This document shows positions 36,447-48,468 of a stretch of 64,000 nucleotides of DNA, in pieces. The stretch lies in assembly GCA_020466095.1 (NCBI GenBank), contig CM035808.1, positions 62,001 through 126,000 on the forward strand, in the 5' to 3' direction. Positions within the stretch are counted from its first letter, which is position 1; the number at the start of each line of letters is the position of its first letter. The stretch comes from Chlorops oryzae. Its lineage: Eukaryota > Arthropoda > Insecta > Diptera > Chloropidae. Both the position numbers and the translations under genes were made by a program. The notes below the pieces were generated by a model. It did no database searches, was not told the DNA's origin, and was given only the letters and a program-made list of their open reading frames with translations.

Positions 36447-39400
36447 TTATAGATTTAAAAATAATAGTTTTTTAATGCTTCCAAATCAGTGTTGCCAGTT
36501 TTGGGGTTTCCCCCTAGATTTAGGGGCTTTTCCTACTTTTGGGGAGCAGGTTAGGAACAACAAATTTTCCTAGGAGAATTTTAGGGGCTTATGATATGTA
36601 AATATACGTATGTATAAAAAAATGATGCGCGAAGTTAATAGTAGTGGGACTCATGCAGCTTCGCAAATTGTGGCAAATGAGAAATTTGTCACACAACTGT
36701 CAAAAATTATATGAAAATCTTTAAGTTTAAGTTCGTTTTTAAATCCTATTTTTCCTGAGGTTAAACCGCTAATAAGGTGTGACAAATGTACCACAGATTT
36801 GAAGTAAATTAATCGAGGATTTTGAAAAAAATTAGAAAAGTATGTGTTAATAGGACCTTTTTCATACCAAAATGGCTCTCAAAGTAAAAAAAAAAAAGAA
36901 TTTTTTTCAGAATTTTTGACTTTGACCGCTTAATTAACCATCATTGGCTTAAATTCTTACCATGAATTTAATTTTGCCTAAAAGCCCATAAAATTGGCTT
37001 TCAAACCGCTTAACAGTTTTTTTTCTACGATGAACCGTGATCGTAGGAGAATTTTTTTCTCGACTTACTGCCTAAAAACTTTAAGGCCCTCTAACTCCTT
37101 AGGGGAGCATTTTCAACCCCCCCCCCCCCCCCCCTCCCTTCCATTTTTGGTCGATATTGAGCACCCCTATCACTTCCTTTCGGATATACATCCTTATGCG
37201 AAACACCCTGTATAGCTATATTCATGAGCTTGATTTAGAAAAAAAAGTACCTACTATTTACCGCATTCTTCTATTCGGTACATATAATTGCTCACGTATG
37301 CTAAGTGTCGCGCGCGAGTGGAAATACCCATATGTACATACGTTTCGAATAAAGTATAAGAATTGCCAGTCAAGTCAGGATCAATCTTTGAATTATCCGG
37401 TGAAATGTTTCCTACGACAACGGATACGCACAGAGAGTTTTTTTCATTGTCACCATTGAAATAAAAGAATCACTCAACTGCACATAGAGCAAAGACAAGA
37501 AAGACAACTAAAACGTTTAAATGCAAAGTCCCCTCCAAACAATACGCAACGCAGTATTTGAATTTCTATTTTGAGATAGCTATAAATTTAGAGACGAAAA
37601 TTCGGGCAATTCCATCGATTCTGCTGATAGGGGAAGGGAAATAAAACTCCGATACTCTGATGCTCTTAGCAACTGTTGACGCTCGCTGACAATAAGTAAT
37701 CTGCATCCATTTAACTCGCCGGAAACACGCCAAGTTTCCCAAAAATACACGATCAATGTCTAAGAATAGACTTCTTCCGAAACGCATTCGATCGAATTGC
37801 TGTTGCCGTTAGTCAGAAGACGCAATGCATCATTGAGAACCTCAATGGGGCATTCAATTCGGCTGGAAAGCCAAGGCAGACGACCCCCAGCCCTCTCGTT
37901 GGTTTTGTGTGTGTCTGTCTAATTGCTACTGAAGAACATTGAATTCGGTGTATCGCACAAGATGTTGCGTTTTCGACACTTCAAATACTTATTATGAGTA
38001 CGAAAATGTAGAATTAAAAAAAAAAAAAATTTCATTTGCTTCGGTGGAAATCCCAATGAAAGCCAATAATATTTCTGCTTCACTTGGTATCTAAATTGTG
38101 AAAGTAAAGAGGCGTTTTCGTCGAAAAATTTCTTCGTATGTATGTATGTCTATCATATACATATGTACATATATTTATCTCAATCTTTTCTCATGCGTAA
38201 ATGAGGTCAGGAATCCTTTTTGGTGCCCTTCGGACATGAATTGTCGAGTGCCAGTCGAATCGAATCAACTTGAACTGTCATATTTGAGTTGTCCTTCGAC
38301 TGTGTTCCTCCCCAACAACATATGACATATTATCTCTTTAAAGTGCCACTTATGCGGATTATCGAGTAATTTGGGAACAATTTTCAATTTGGATATTGAA
38401 TTTCAACAATTCAGAGTGAATGGATGGACAGCAAGGCAAGCACTCCCAGAAAAAGGCACGGCAACGGAGCCACCATAAACGCATTAGTCTATGCCAAATG
38501 ACTGTCACACACACACATGGAAACCTCTCTCACTTGAGATCATTTAGAATGAAATTCGTTGAAATTCCTGTCATGGAGATTCTGTTCTTGAAAATATGAC
38601 CGAAAGTGTTTGTTTCGAAACTAATCAATGTGGGCTACAACACTTGATCACACAAATCCCATGGTTTTTCGGGTTCAACCTCAACTTTGAAGTCCTCTCA
38701 CGTTTCATATTATTCAGGACGTTTTTCTCAAAGTCAATTTTGAATAGTAGATATCCTAAATACAACTAATTTTTAAGTGTTAAAAGTGCGTTTTTAAACT
38801 CGAATGGCGGAGACTGACGTTCTAAGGACTCATAAGATTTTACTATAAAAAAAAAACAAAAAAAAACCTTGACATACCCCAGAATATGAATATAGGAACT
38901 TTCATTTATGGCAGTCGGCCGAACATGCATTTGAATATTTCAAGTAGAGAAAGTCATAAAATTACAAGCGTCGTGTCGTTTGGAGCGTAACTGAATAAAA
39001 AGGACATTTCGCTCCGTTCCCTCGAAGTAGGAGCTTCGTACGATTATGCGTTAAGTAAAACGCACAAGTTTTATGTATGAGCAAAATTACGACCGATGAG
39101 TGCCTATTTTCATATGTTTTTAAAAACAGCATGTAGCGCATCCGGTATGGGGAGTGGCAATGGGAGTGAGTGTGGGGTGGGAGTGGGAGTAGGCAAAACA
39201 ATGTGATGAGCAAGCCTGATTTTAATGCGCCGCTGTAGACAGACCCGTGCTTTGGCCGGAGAACGTCTTTTTGTGTGGCATGTAATTTGTGTACTCGTAA
39301 ATTTGCCACACACAGAAAAGTGCGTGTTACGGTCCCAGGTACTCCCCCGGTCCATTTGCCCGAACAGAAGCTCACAATGAAAACGCAAAGCAGCAACGTC

Positions 39401-39937
39401 ATTTGCTTATAGCGCTTTTGCGATTAGGCGCTTAGATTTTGATGTCGTCGTCGTCGTTTATGATGATGCCTAGGAAATGACGCATATGGGATGTTGCAGG
39501 CATTTGAACTTCGCTAGCGAAAGCCACATGTTCCTTTTTGCACCATTCACCAGGCCCATCAACCCACCCGGTCGTAGCCAAAGGAGAATAAATGTGCGGA
39601 CAAACGCGGAATTTTCGCTTTCAATGTTATCCTCGATCAGTGAAGAGACTTTTGACAAAGTTTCTTGAAACTCAAATGGGTTCCTGCTGTCAGTTCCCTC
39701 AAACTTTTCTCACATGTTTTTCGTTGCTCTTCACTTGAAATGAAAATATTCTCGCTATTGTTCCTAAACAACAGCTTGCAAGAATTAAAATTTTAATTGC
39801 GATTTCTTCGGTGGAAACTTGCCGTGGCGAATTCCAAAAAATTCCATTTGAAATAAATATTTTGAACCCTTAAATCTTTCAACTGAGATTGGTGTTCATG
39901 AAAGAAATTTGCATCAAACTTATTTCATATACATATT
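36447..39937. other. Non-coding stretch
   Basis: No gene seen. CAGTGTTGCCAG near 36487 looks like a lone hAT-type terminus. An 18-base poly(C) run lies at 37117-37134. A diverged relative of the element at 2645-2845 lies at about 37229-37333. TATG microsatellites occur near 38136 and a TCG run near 39444-39460. Confidence 0.45.
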
Positions 39938-40136
39938 CAGCCCGATTCTGAATATTCCGGGGAATTTACTTTTCTCGAGACTAAAATTCTCCTTTTTCAA
40001 ATAGATAGGGTAAGGAAAATTTTGGTTATGGGTCAAATATCCATTTCCCATCAAATTACTTCCCCCAAATATTTAAAAAAGAAGAATTTTACTCTCGAGA
40101 AAAGTACATTCCCCGGGAATATTCAGAATCGGGCTG
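39938..40136. mobile_element. MITE with long palindromic arms
   Basis: CAGCCCGATTCTGAATATTC and its complement form the ends of a 199-bp element; pairing continues through TTTTCTCGAGA for about 50 bp per arm with few mismatches. ATT borders both ends (39935-39937, 40137-40139), a possible 3-bp target duplication. Non-coding. Confidence 0.75.
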
Positions 40137-40860
40137 ATTATGTAAATATATTTAATTTTTATTAATTTTATATTTATATTTATAATTAGTTTTATTGTGT
40201 AGGTATTTGTGTACGGACATTTGAACTAGTTTTAAATTAATTAAATAACTGATTGATTCTAAATGACATGGTGATGTCCTTCGAAAAAGTTATTTGTCCG
40301 AATCTGCATATCCTATCGTTACGAATAAAATTTTGGTAAATTTGTCAGCTGGGAGAGAAATTAATTAAGTAATCAAAATTATTTCTTTTTTCGATTTTGA
40401 ATAACCCAGAGCCGAGCGATCGCGGTCCCCGCAAGAACAAATTTTTCCACAGCGGAGAACTGCAATAATTCCGTTACCTTCTTATATTTTTGTACCTACC
40501 AAAATCCACCATATTTTTTTTATAACAACATAACTTTAGGCACCCTTTTTTTTCGCTTAAAATAAGCTTACTGTAAATTGATTCGATTTTAGTTTTGTTT
40601 TGACTGATTAAAGTTAATTTTGATCAATTTAATTGAAAACTTAATTAATTTAATCCGATTTTTTTTTGAATTTCTTTCACCTAATGTAATCATAACTTCT
40701 TTCGAATAAATTCGTTTTCTTAAATTAAAATGCAAAAATCATCGAAATGTCGAGCAACGTCCCTGGAAGTCGCCAACCATTTATTCTTTGTAAAGACCAC
40801 TTGTAACTTTTTTGAATACAAAAGCAGATAAACAATTTTTATGTGCCTAACTGTATAAAA
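40137..40860. other. Non-coding stretch
   Basis: Very AT-rich sequence between a MITE and a SINE. No open frame, repeat array or RNA gene recognised. Confidence 0.45.
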
Positions 40861-41103
40861 GTGGCTCTGGGATAGCGTAGGGGATGCGTGCTATGCTCTT
40901 GATCCCATTGTCCGAGGTTCGATTCCCGGCACAGGCGAAACGGAGTGTAATTTTCCAAGCCTAGCATTGGTTTTTTCAAAAATTGCACACTACATAAAAA
41001 GACACATACACTCACACAAACACAAGGAAACCTCCATTACAATGGGCCGATTAACGGCCTAAGTGGCAGCCACTTCAACCTACATATCTACCTACCTACC
41101 TAT
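40861..41103 (+). mobile_element. tRNA-derived SINE, second copy
   Basis: The same family as 13733-13977, here on the plus strand: a tRNA-like head with GATAGCGTAGGGGATGC (A-box region) and GGTTCGATTCC (B box, about 40917-40927), the CGAAACGGAGTGTAAT junction, and a body ending in CACTTCAACCTAC and a CTAC-rich tail. TATAAAA occurs on both sides, a partial target duplication. A few substitutions separate the two copies. Confidence 0.75.
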
Positions 41104-41193
41104 TTATATAAAAAAACGTAGCATTTTATTGTACGAAAGGAAAGATTGTGGACGCAACTAACATTCCATAGCATGTAATCTCTATTAATGTCA

Positions 41194-41352
41194 GCCTCCG
41201 TGGCGTAGTTCGTTGAGATGCCAGCTTGCGAAGCGAAAGGCTTTGAGTTCAAATCCCAGCTCGGACGTAGACGTAAATTGTATCACAAAGCGCCCATGTC
41301 AAGCCTAAGTGTGTCATCCATCGTGGCAGATACACCAACTAACCAACCAAGC
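41194..41352 (+). mobile_element. Second tRNA-derived SINE family
   Basis: The head GCCTCCGTGGCGTAGTTCG carries an A-box-like block and GAGTTCAAATCCC (41245-41257) a B box. An unrelated body follows and ends in an AACC-rich tail (ACTAACCAACCAAG). It differs in sequence from the SINE 90 bp upstream. It cannot be a working tRNA, because the cloverleaf arms do not pair. Confidence 0.55.
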
Positions 41353-41985
41353 AATCCCTTTAAATTGCGAAACTGGTTGATTTTCAACTGATTGTAGAAC
41401 CTAATTTTTTTTCTATCTGATTGCCTTAATTCCGATATATCATAGCAGTAAGTGAGCCAAATCAAATGAATTCTTGCCATATTTATTTTTAGAAATTTTA
41501 CGATTTGAGTGGACTTTATTTTGAACAATTGTTTTCAACGGAAAAACTGTAAATATAATAATGCATTCATTGTTCTCGAAAAAATTTCTAAAAATACCTT
41601 GCGTTCGTGTGCTGAAACATTATTTTTAAATAAAAATTCTTAGGGGTGCAGTCGCATGTACACGGCCTTAAACTGAAAAATCTCATTCTGGTCTCCCCCC
41701 TAGTTTTACTGCTGTACGAGTATCTATTTTTAAATTACAAATGGAAACGGATTTCGTTAAGCTGTGATTGTTGATTAACAACAACAGTTGGGATGTCGCA
41801 TCATTAATGCATCCTGCTGTCATACACGTTGCAGCTCGGCTGCAAAACAAATTCCGATGTGTTGAATGAACTGAGCTCATGTGTCGAAAAGTTAAATAAA
41901 AAACTCCTGATTCCATAACATGATTTTCTTTCTACACACGTGTGTGCAAATGTTTGTTTGTTTGTATGTGTGCGTGCGTGTATTT

Positions 41986-42404
41986 CCCAGCAGGAAAAGT
42001 CCCGGTGAAACCATCAATGATTTCAGCATGACATAAGAGCCGCGACTCCTCCTGTTTCTACACCAACTTTCTAATGAAATTTACACACTAGCGGCATTGG
42101 CCGTCATGAGAGGACATGTCACCAGTTGGTCATCGAGATTGAAGTGGATACCTCCTGTTTCGCAAGAAAATGTCATCGTTCGGGAGTGATACGAAATGAA
42201 AATGAAACACGGTTTTGTGTTTTGTTTTTGTTCTTTTAGTTTTTTTTTCTTTTTTGTCATGGGATATCCCATTCGAATTACGATGAATAACACATTTTCT
42301 CGATGACAATGTCATTAGAATTTAGAAGTACTCTAACTTTCCCCTTGACATCATCGGTGAAAACATTAATGAATTTTTCCTTTATGCGAAAAAGTTCGGC
42401 TGGG
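41986..42404. mobile_element. CCCAGC-ended DNA element, copy 1
   Basis: It begins CCCAGCAGGAAAAGTCC and ends with a complement of CCCAGCCGAA. TT is present on both sides (2-bp target duplication), and a GT-rich tract sits immediately to the left. Copies 2 and 3 are at 44335-44797 and 63153-63411. Copies 1 and 2 are alike along their whole length apart from an internal duplication in copy 2. Non-coding, 419 bp. CCC-type ends with 2-bp duplications suggest the CMC (CACTA-like) group; tentative. Confidence 0.65.
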
Positions 42405-44334
42405 TTTGGAAATATACCCTGCAGCTATTCCAACTACTCTCTAAGTACTCCCAGACTAGTGACAAAAATGCCAGGAATACTCCCCTTTAATTTGCCAACC
42501 AATGCTTTAAACTGTAATTTTCTAACATTGAAAAGTAGCCACTTTTCAATTAGAGATAAAAAATAGTCCCATCGGTACCAGTTGGACTAATCTTTGAACC
42601 ACACTCCTGCTAGACCACTTGTTGCTACTCAAATTCTTGTAAATTCTCATGCATAAAATAATTTACATTTTGACTAGTCATATTTAGACTAGCCTCAGAG
42701 TACTCCGTTTTCGTGAATTGACCTCTTCATTAGATGCTGCAGCGTACATATAATATTAACATTCTAGTCGTAAGGAATACTTTGTTCATTACGTAAGCGT
42801 TTCCTTCAAAATTTCACTTTGACTTTTGACACAAAGAAGGATTCAAAGTGTTTCAAATGATTGACAGAAAGAGTGTCGTTATCTTTAAAAGCACCCATGC
42901 ACGCAGGGCTTCAAACCTCGTCACGTGTGTCGTTCTTCGATCCACACACACACATGAGCTGTAGCTCTTTGGCTTAAAAAAAAAAATCCCGCGTTGTTAT
43001 CATTCATGCTTGATAAGTCTGCCAGGATAAACGCTTCATATTAACAAGAAATTTCAATGGAACAATCATGTCGACAGAAACAAGACAAAAAAAATATCTC
43101 TGAGCAGTCAAGAAACTCTGAAAGGTGCTTTAGATGAAGACAATTGACATTCGTTCAAAATCCTTTCGAAGCTTCAAGTGGAAAATTCATTTTTTAGACT
43201 GCATAAAAACACATCAATCACATTGTAATTTTTGGCAAAATTTGTATCTCCCGGAAATTTCTGCCTTAAATATATCTTTTTCCGTGAAGGATTCATACGC
43301 GAAATCTACATGATACCAAAAGCTCTCGTCAAAATGCTCTTAAGAACTATCTCTACAGTCGTTAGTATTTATGTGAAAACAAAGGATAATAACCTACGTA
43401 CCTAATAAGAAAAAACAAAAACGAAAAAAAAGGAAAACCATTTCCTGACATATGAAAATTTTTTTGAAACATTTGCACACTTTATTGGAAATTCCTTTCT
43501 CAACTTTACGCTCTGTAGCATCCGACATGTACTCTCTAAAATGCCTTTCCCGCAACCAATGAAGGCAAGCGGCAGCATGAGAGCAAAAGTTTTGACCTCA
43601 CCCGGCGGAAGAAACAGCAAAATCGCATTTAGGCATTTTGATACTAAAAAAAAAAAAACAAAAAAAAAACTTTTAAATATTCTTCCAAAAGTGATATATC
43701 GCGGTTGCGGCATGCTTACGGAGCTTACGGAGGACAGGAATTTCGCTACATTTTATTATACCTACATACTTATTTCATTACGGTATTACGAGACCCCGAA
43801 ATACCCAGAACAAAGATGTATGAACAATGGCGCCACTGGTTTCAACGAGAGGACGAACGAGAGCTTCCAGAACAATATAAAGAGGAAATTGTCGTTGATT
43901 GTGTGAGTGCGGGAAAATAGTACCCTTAGGGCAAATGCTTGTTATAAAAGCCAAAACCTTTGGAAAATTATGTACTTCCAGGACGAGTTTTCCTGGCAAC
44001 TAACTACTTAGTACGGTTTATAGTCCCCGCAAACGATGCATGGAATCAAATGCGGATATCAATTTGGTCGATTGCTCTTAACATATTTATTGATTTAGAA
44101 ATTGACTCAAATGTTTACGTATGAATGAATGTACATATTTATGTTGTCGAAAGGGAGACAGGGAGCGAAAGAATGCCCCAAAAAAATGGGTAGGAAATTT
44201 TTCGTTAAGATCTTCAATCACGTTGACATGGTTTTAACTCAATTTTTTATGCTAATTTCATCCACGTCTAAACACCTATGCAAATTCATATTTACGCATG
44301 TGTGTGTGCGTGTGCGTGTGCGTGTGCGTTTGTC
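42405..44334. other. Non-coding stretch between two copies of the CCCAGC element
   Basis: No gene seen. An open frame at 43541-43906 overlaps a frame of similar length on the other strand and has no motif. A GT-rich tract (44299-44331) precedes the second element copy. Confidence 0.45.
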
Positions 44335-44797
44335 CCCAGCAGGAAAAGTCCCAGTGAAACCATCAATGATTTCAGCATGACATAAGAGCCGCGACTCCTC
44401 CTGTTTCTACACCAACTTTCTAATGAAATTTACACACAAGCGGCATTGGCCGTCATGAGAGGACATGTCACCAGTTGGTCATCGAGATTGGAGTGGATAC
44501 CTCCTGTTTCGCCAGAAAATGTCATCGTTCGGGAGTGATACGAAATGAAAATGAAACACGGTTTTATGTTTTGTTTTTGTTCTTTTATTTTTTGTTTTCT
44601 TTTTTGTCATGGGATATCCCATTCGAATTACGATGAATAACATCTTTTTTCGATGACAATGTCATTGGAATTGCGATAAATAACACCTTTTCTCGATGAC
44701 AATGTCATTAGAACTTAGAAGTACTCTAACTTTCCCCTTAAAATCATCGGTGAAAACATTAATGAATTTTTCCTTTATGCGAAAAAGTCCGGCTGGG
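44335..44797. mobile_element. CCCAGC-ended DNA element, copy 2
   Basis: The termini are CCCAGCAGGAAAAGTCC and the complement of CCCAGCCGGACTTTTTC, with TC on each side. It is nearly identical to copy 1, 2.35 kb away in the same orientation. It carries an extra ~48-bp internal duplication around 44640-44700 containing TCGATGACAATGTCATT. Internal inverted motifs (AATGTCATCG/CGATGACATT) suggest a stable fold. Confidence 0.7.
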
Positions 44798-45330
44798 TCT
44801 ATAAGAAGATTGTGTAAACTGTAGTTATATGTATGTATAGATGTGCGCGTCTTGTGCTTTCGCGCGGCTCCTCTCAATTTGTGTCATTACATTGGCATCT
44901 TTGGGGCATTGACGGCTTGAAGTAAGGCAGAGAAATAGCGAGCACCGTAATTCCACTTAAACGAGATCAAAAGAAAGTGGGGAACTAAGCAGCCTCAGGG
45001 GGGTAATTCTTCTTTTAAGCGTACACTTGCGCAGATACCTAGAATCGCGCTTTCTTTCACGCTTCACCACGGCTCAACCATCTAAGCACACACGCACACC
45101 TCCGACCTACATTCTTGCATAGCCGTACCGTACACATGTGCCTTTACCTACCTGCCTATCTACCTTCCTACCTACCTATCTACTTAATCACTACTTCTCT
45201 GAGTTCGTTGGGCAAATAGGAAAGTAATGAACATGATTTTTTAAGAATTAAATTGAATCGAATTTGCATATCATTTCGTCTTCGAAAGAAAATATTTCGG
45301 CAAAATCTTCCCCGAATGCTGTGCCGCCCG
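44798..45330. other. Upstream region of the small secreted-protein gene
   Basis: Non-coding, holding a CTAC-rich microsatellite near 45147-45182. It precedes the TATA box and probably contains the gene's regulatory DNA; no specific site could be assigned. Confidence 0.4.
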
Positions 45331-45380
45331 CCTATAAAAGCTTGTGGATGCCAAACGCTCTCATACAGACTGAAGTCAGT
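45331..45380 (+). promoter_or_regulatory. TATA-box core promoter
   Basis: TATAAAAG at 45333-45340 lies about 120 bp upstream of the start codon. Initiator-like TCATAC (45361-45366) at the usual 28-30 bp spacing, or TCAGTT (45376-45381), would mark the start site, giving a leader of roughly 80-97 nt. A strong TATA box suggests stage- or tissue-restricted, high-level expression. Confidence 0.6.
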
Positions 45381-45457
45381 TGTGGCTTTGATCATTCGTT
45401 TGTTGTGAACTGTGTTGTGCTGAAGGACATTCTATTTTCTCTTATCATAACAGGATA

Positions 45458-46036
45458 ATGGCATTTAGGTGTATTTGTTTAATCGTTTTAGCCCTCGGCG
45501 CAGCTTCGAGTGAGTATGATTAAAATAGAAAAACCAAAGTGGAAAAAAACAAGAGAAAATATGAATTCCTGTTTGTAGGTGCAGCACCTCAGGAATTTAG
45601 TGATGAAAATTTTGAAACGATATCTGAAGGCGATCGGATTGCTGCTCTCTTCGTGAAGACAACTGGTGATGATGGGCAGCCACGCTTTCTTGCGAATAAC
45701 GCTGCGATCAATCAATATATCACGCAGACGCAAAATTTGCTCGAGCAGCTGCGGCCACCGACAGGTACGAGCACTGGTTTATTGGGCACCGGCACCCTAG
45801 GCACTCAAGCAACTCTTGGGAATCTTGGAAATGTTGGAAATCTGGGAAGTCTTGGGAATCTCGGAAATCTTGGAACAAACACAGCAGGAAACGGAGTTAA
45901 CCCAATCGTAATCAGCTTGGCAAATCCAGGAGCAAACGCAGCAGCCGGCAACGTTCAAACAGTTAACAGACGCCGCGTTGGGAACAAGAGACGTCGACCC
46001 GCTAATGGACAAATATTTGTTGTGCGACCTAATTAG
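45458..46036 (+). CDS. Small secreted protein with Leu-Gly-Asn repeats, two exons, function unknown
   Basis: Exon 1 (45458-45509) and exon 2 (45579-46036) join across a 69-bp GT/AG intron to encode 169 residues. Residues 1-18 form a clear signal peptide (hydrophobic core CLIVLALG, small residues before the cut at about 18-20). An acidic, mixed N-terminal part (21-75) is followed by Gly/Thr-rich sequence, then a run of LGN/LGS triplets at 97-116, an Asn/Ala/Gly-rich part and a basic cluster RRRVGNKRRR at 148-157. There is one ATG in good context, a TATA box upstream and AATAAA 36 nt past the stop. A signal peptide interrupted near its end by a short intron is common in insect secreted peptides, cuticle and eggshell proteins. 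I do not recognise the family; the basic stretch could be a processing or binding site. Confidence 0.85.
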
Positions 46037-46071
46037 TCAAAAGGATAACCGGAAAACCTAGTTGCCTAGAA

Positions 46072-46077
46072 AATAAA
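46072..46077 (+). terminator. Poly(A) signal of the secreted-protein gene
   Basis: AATAAA lies 36 nt after the TAG stop codon at 46034-46036. A GT-rich stretch follows at about 46104-46115, fitting a cleavage site near 46090-46100. Confidence 0.7.
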
Positions 46078-46100
46078 TATTCCATGAGTTGTAACTCCCG

Positions 46101-47483
46101 AATTGGTCTTTGTTTTTTCTTAGTTCTGAACAAATATGCAAGCAGATCCCATGGAGTTCGTTCATCGAAATGGCATTCATGATCATGTTATTTTCCATTG
46201 CTTCCCTTCAAAATGTCGGTCATGACTGATGACTCTTTCGACATCAAACTCACTTCGTCTGGCCATATATTTACATTTGTAAATACTAAATTAGTCACTT
46301 ATTAAATGCTTTCAATGCTACTCATTCATTAAGAAGCCTCTACGGCGCGAACTCTTTCCACCACTCAAAGCAAGGTAAGTTCGCGAAGGCACCGACTGCT
46401 CCTTTCGTGCGGTAAGCACTTTCAAATTGCACCTATTTGCGCAAAAGGGAATATTCAAATCAGACAAGTTGGTTCACGCTTCAATATGAATTCAAATCTC
46501 TCCTTGCAATGATGGATTCAGACCCAAGCGGATTGTTAGTGGCCGACGCTGCTAGGTAAACGAATGAGTTTCCCAAATTTGCGATTCAAAGAGACTCAGC
46601 ATTCCTTCATTTTTTATTAAACAAACGGTTGCGCTTGGTTTGTCGCCAAGCGCGCAATTCAGTCAATATATAATCGCAGAAAATTGACATTTCGCAGCCG
46701 TCACTTACCGAACTAAAAAAAAAAACAAATAAATGAAAAGAAAAGAAAATTGAATAAAACTCATTCCCTTTTATGGTAATTTGGAAAATACCTTCCGGAT
46801 TTCGGAACGCTGACACTTTTGACAAAAGATTTTTATAATTCTTTTTTTTTTTTTGCTAGATTTCGCCTGTATGCGTCGCTTTTTCTTTGCTGGGATCCAC
46901 CATTGGCTATTCTGAATTTTGACTTTAAAAACAAATACATAATAGGAGCCCAAAAGGTGCATGGTCTGTCTAGTACAATTCATACGGTATACCAGCTTTA
47001 TTCAGTGTTGCAGTTTGAAAAATAATTCCGTCGCTTTCAAAATTCCATAAAATCGTGGGCAATAAAAATATAAGTGGTATTTAATTTTTTTTTTTTAATT
47101 CTACCGTCCATTCTCTCTGTCAACTCGGCCGCAAAAGGACGCCGAAAAAAGCGGTGCAAATTAGTAAAGTATAAAAAGTATAAGTTAATTTGAATTTTCC
47201 TGACGCCGGTCAATAATCGAGTCCTTTCTAAAGATAGTTCGAAATAGATCCTGGCATATCTAGATCGAACAGTGTCCCAGCCATTTTATTTAAAACCAAA
47301 AAACAAAAAAAAATTCTATCGTCCATGCACTTGAGAAGGATTTTACGAACAAATTTGAATCGAAAATTAAAGCTTTTTAATATTTTCATATTAGCCGCCA
47401 ATAAGCAACCAACGGAATTGTTAACGCAATTATGGTTATGCTAAGAAGAATTTGACATCTGTAGACATTTTATCTATCTTGAC
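46101..47483. other. Non-coding stretch
   Basis: No gene recognised. AT-rich with several poly(A) and poly(T) runs. Confidence 0.45.
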
Positions 47484-48468
47484 TAGGGTTGCCAACCATA
47501 CTATATTATATAGTATCCTACTTTATTTGTGATCGATATACTTTATACTTTCTAGGAACAATAAAGTATCCTAAAATACTTTGCTTTTAATATATACGGC
47601 AGATTTTACCAAACATACCTACATGTAGTTCATTGGACAAAATAAATACAATCGACATCCTCTATAACGACCTCCTCTAAAACAAATTTCTCTCTATAGC
47701 GAACCTTCTCAAGACTTTTTCGTTATATTATATTGCCTTTTTCCTCCTAACAACAATTGCTCTCATCGACGATTTTATTTTTCAAGTCCATTGAAATTCA
47801 TTATAGAGAGTTTCGATACTTTTGAGATTGACTACATGCTCAATCGCAACAATCGCAGTTTTGGCAACTTTACTACATACTTATTTTTCAAATATCAAAT
47901 ATATTGTTAATAACAATTGTAAGTAAATAGGTGAAACAAATCATAGACAAACTTCAATGTTCTGCAAGCATAAAAATTTACATTAGAAAAAACTAACTTA
48001 TTATTATCTATTTCGATACGAATAATTTATTAATTTATAGTTATGATTTTGCGCAAAGATACTTAAAATAAGAATTATTTTGATACGAAAAAAAAACGTT
48101 ACATTGCGATAAAAGGAGTTTCAATATTAAATGGTTTAAATCCCAACTAACAAATTTTGCCAACTTATCCAATGGATTCAAAATCATCAAATTTTTTAAT
48201 AAAATTTAATTTTGGTAATCAATTTAGCAATTTTGTTTCAAAATTTTGATTCCAATTTTATACGAAACGTGGATTTTTGATTACAAAAGAAATTTATTAC
48301 ATTTTCTGGGAAAAGGTATTGTTAAGCATTGATTAAAATATTATTTATTTTTTTTTTATTTGCCATATTTCTTTTTTAATTTATATAAGGATCAATTAAA
48401 AAATAATTTATTTTTTAATTACTAAATAAGCATATATTTTATTTGGTCTTAGAAAGTTGGAAACCCTA
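47484..48468. mobile_element. Possible TAGGGTT-ended element, AT-rich interior
   Basis: TAGGGTTGCCAAC at the left is complemented at the right by GTTGGAAACCCTA, a 13-bp terminal repeat with one mismatch. The flanks ATCTTGAC and GCCATGAC agree at five of eight positions, a weak hAT-like target duplication. The interior is about 985 bp, very AT-rich and non-coding. The boundaries are tentative. Confidence 0.4.

Noticed and set aside
40861..40930. tRNA gene on the plus strand
   Set aside because: A and B boxes are present but the cloverleaf does not fold, and the unit continues into a SINE body found in a second copy.
41194..41270. tRNA gene on the plus strand
   Set aside because: B-box match only; acceptor and anticodon arms do not pair, and a SINE-like tail follows.
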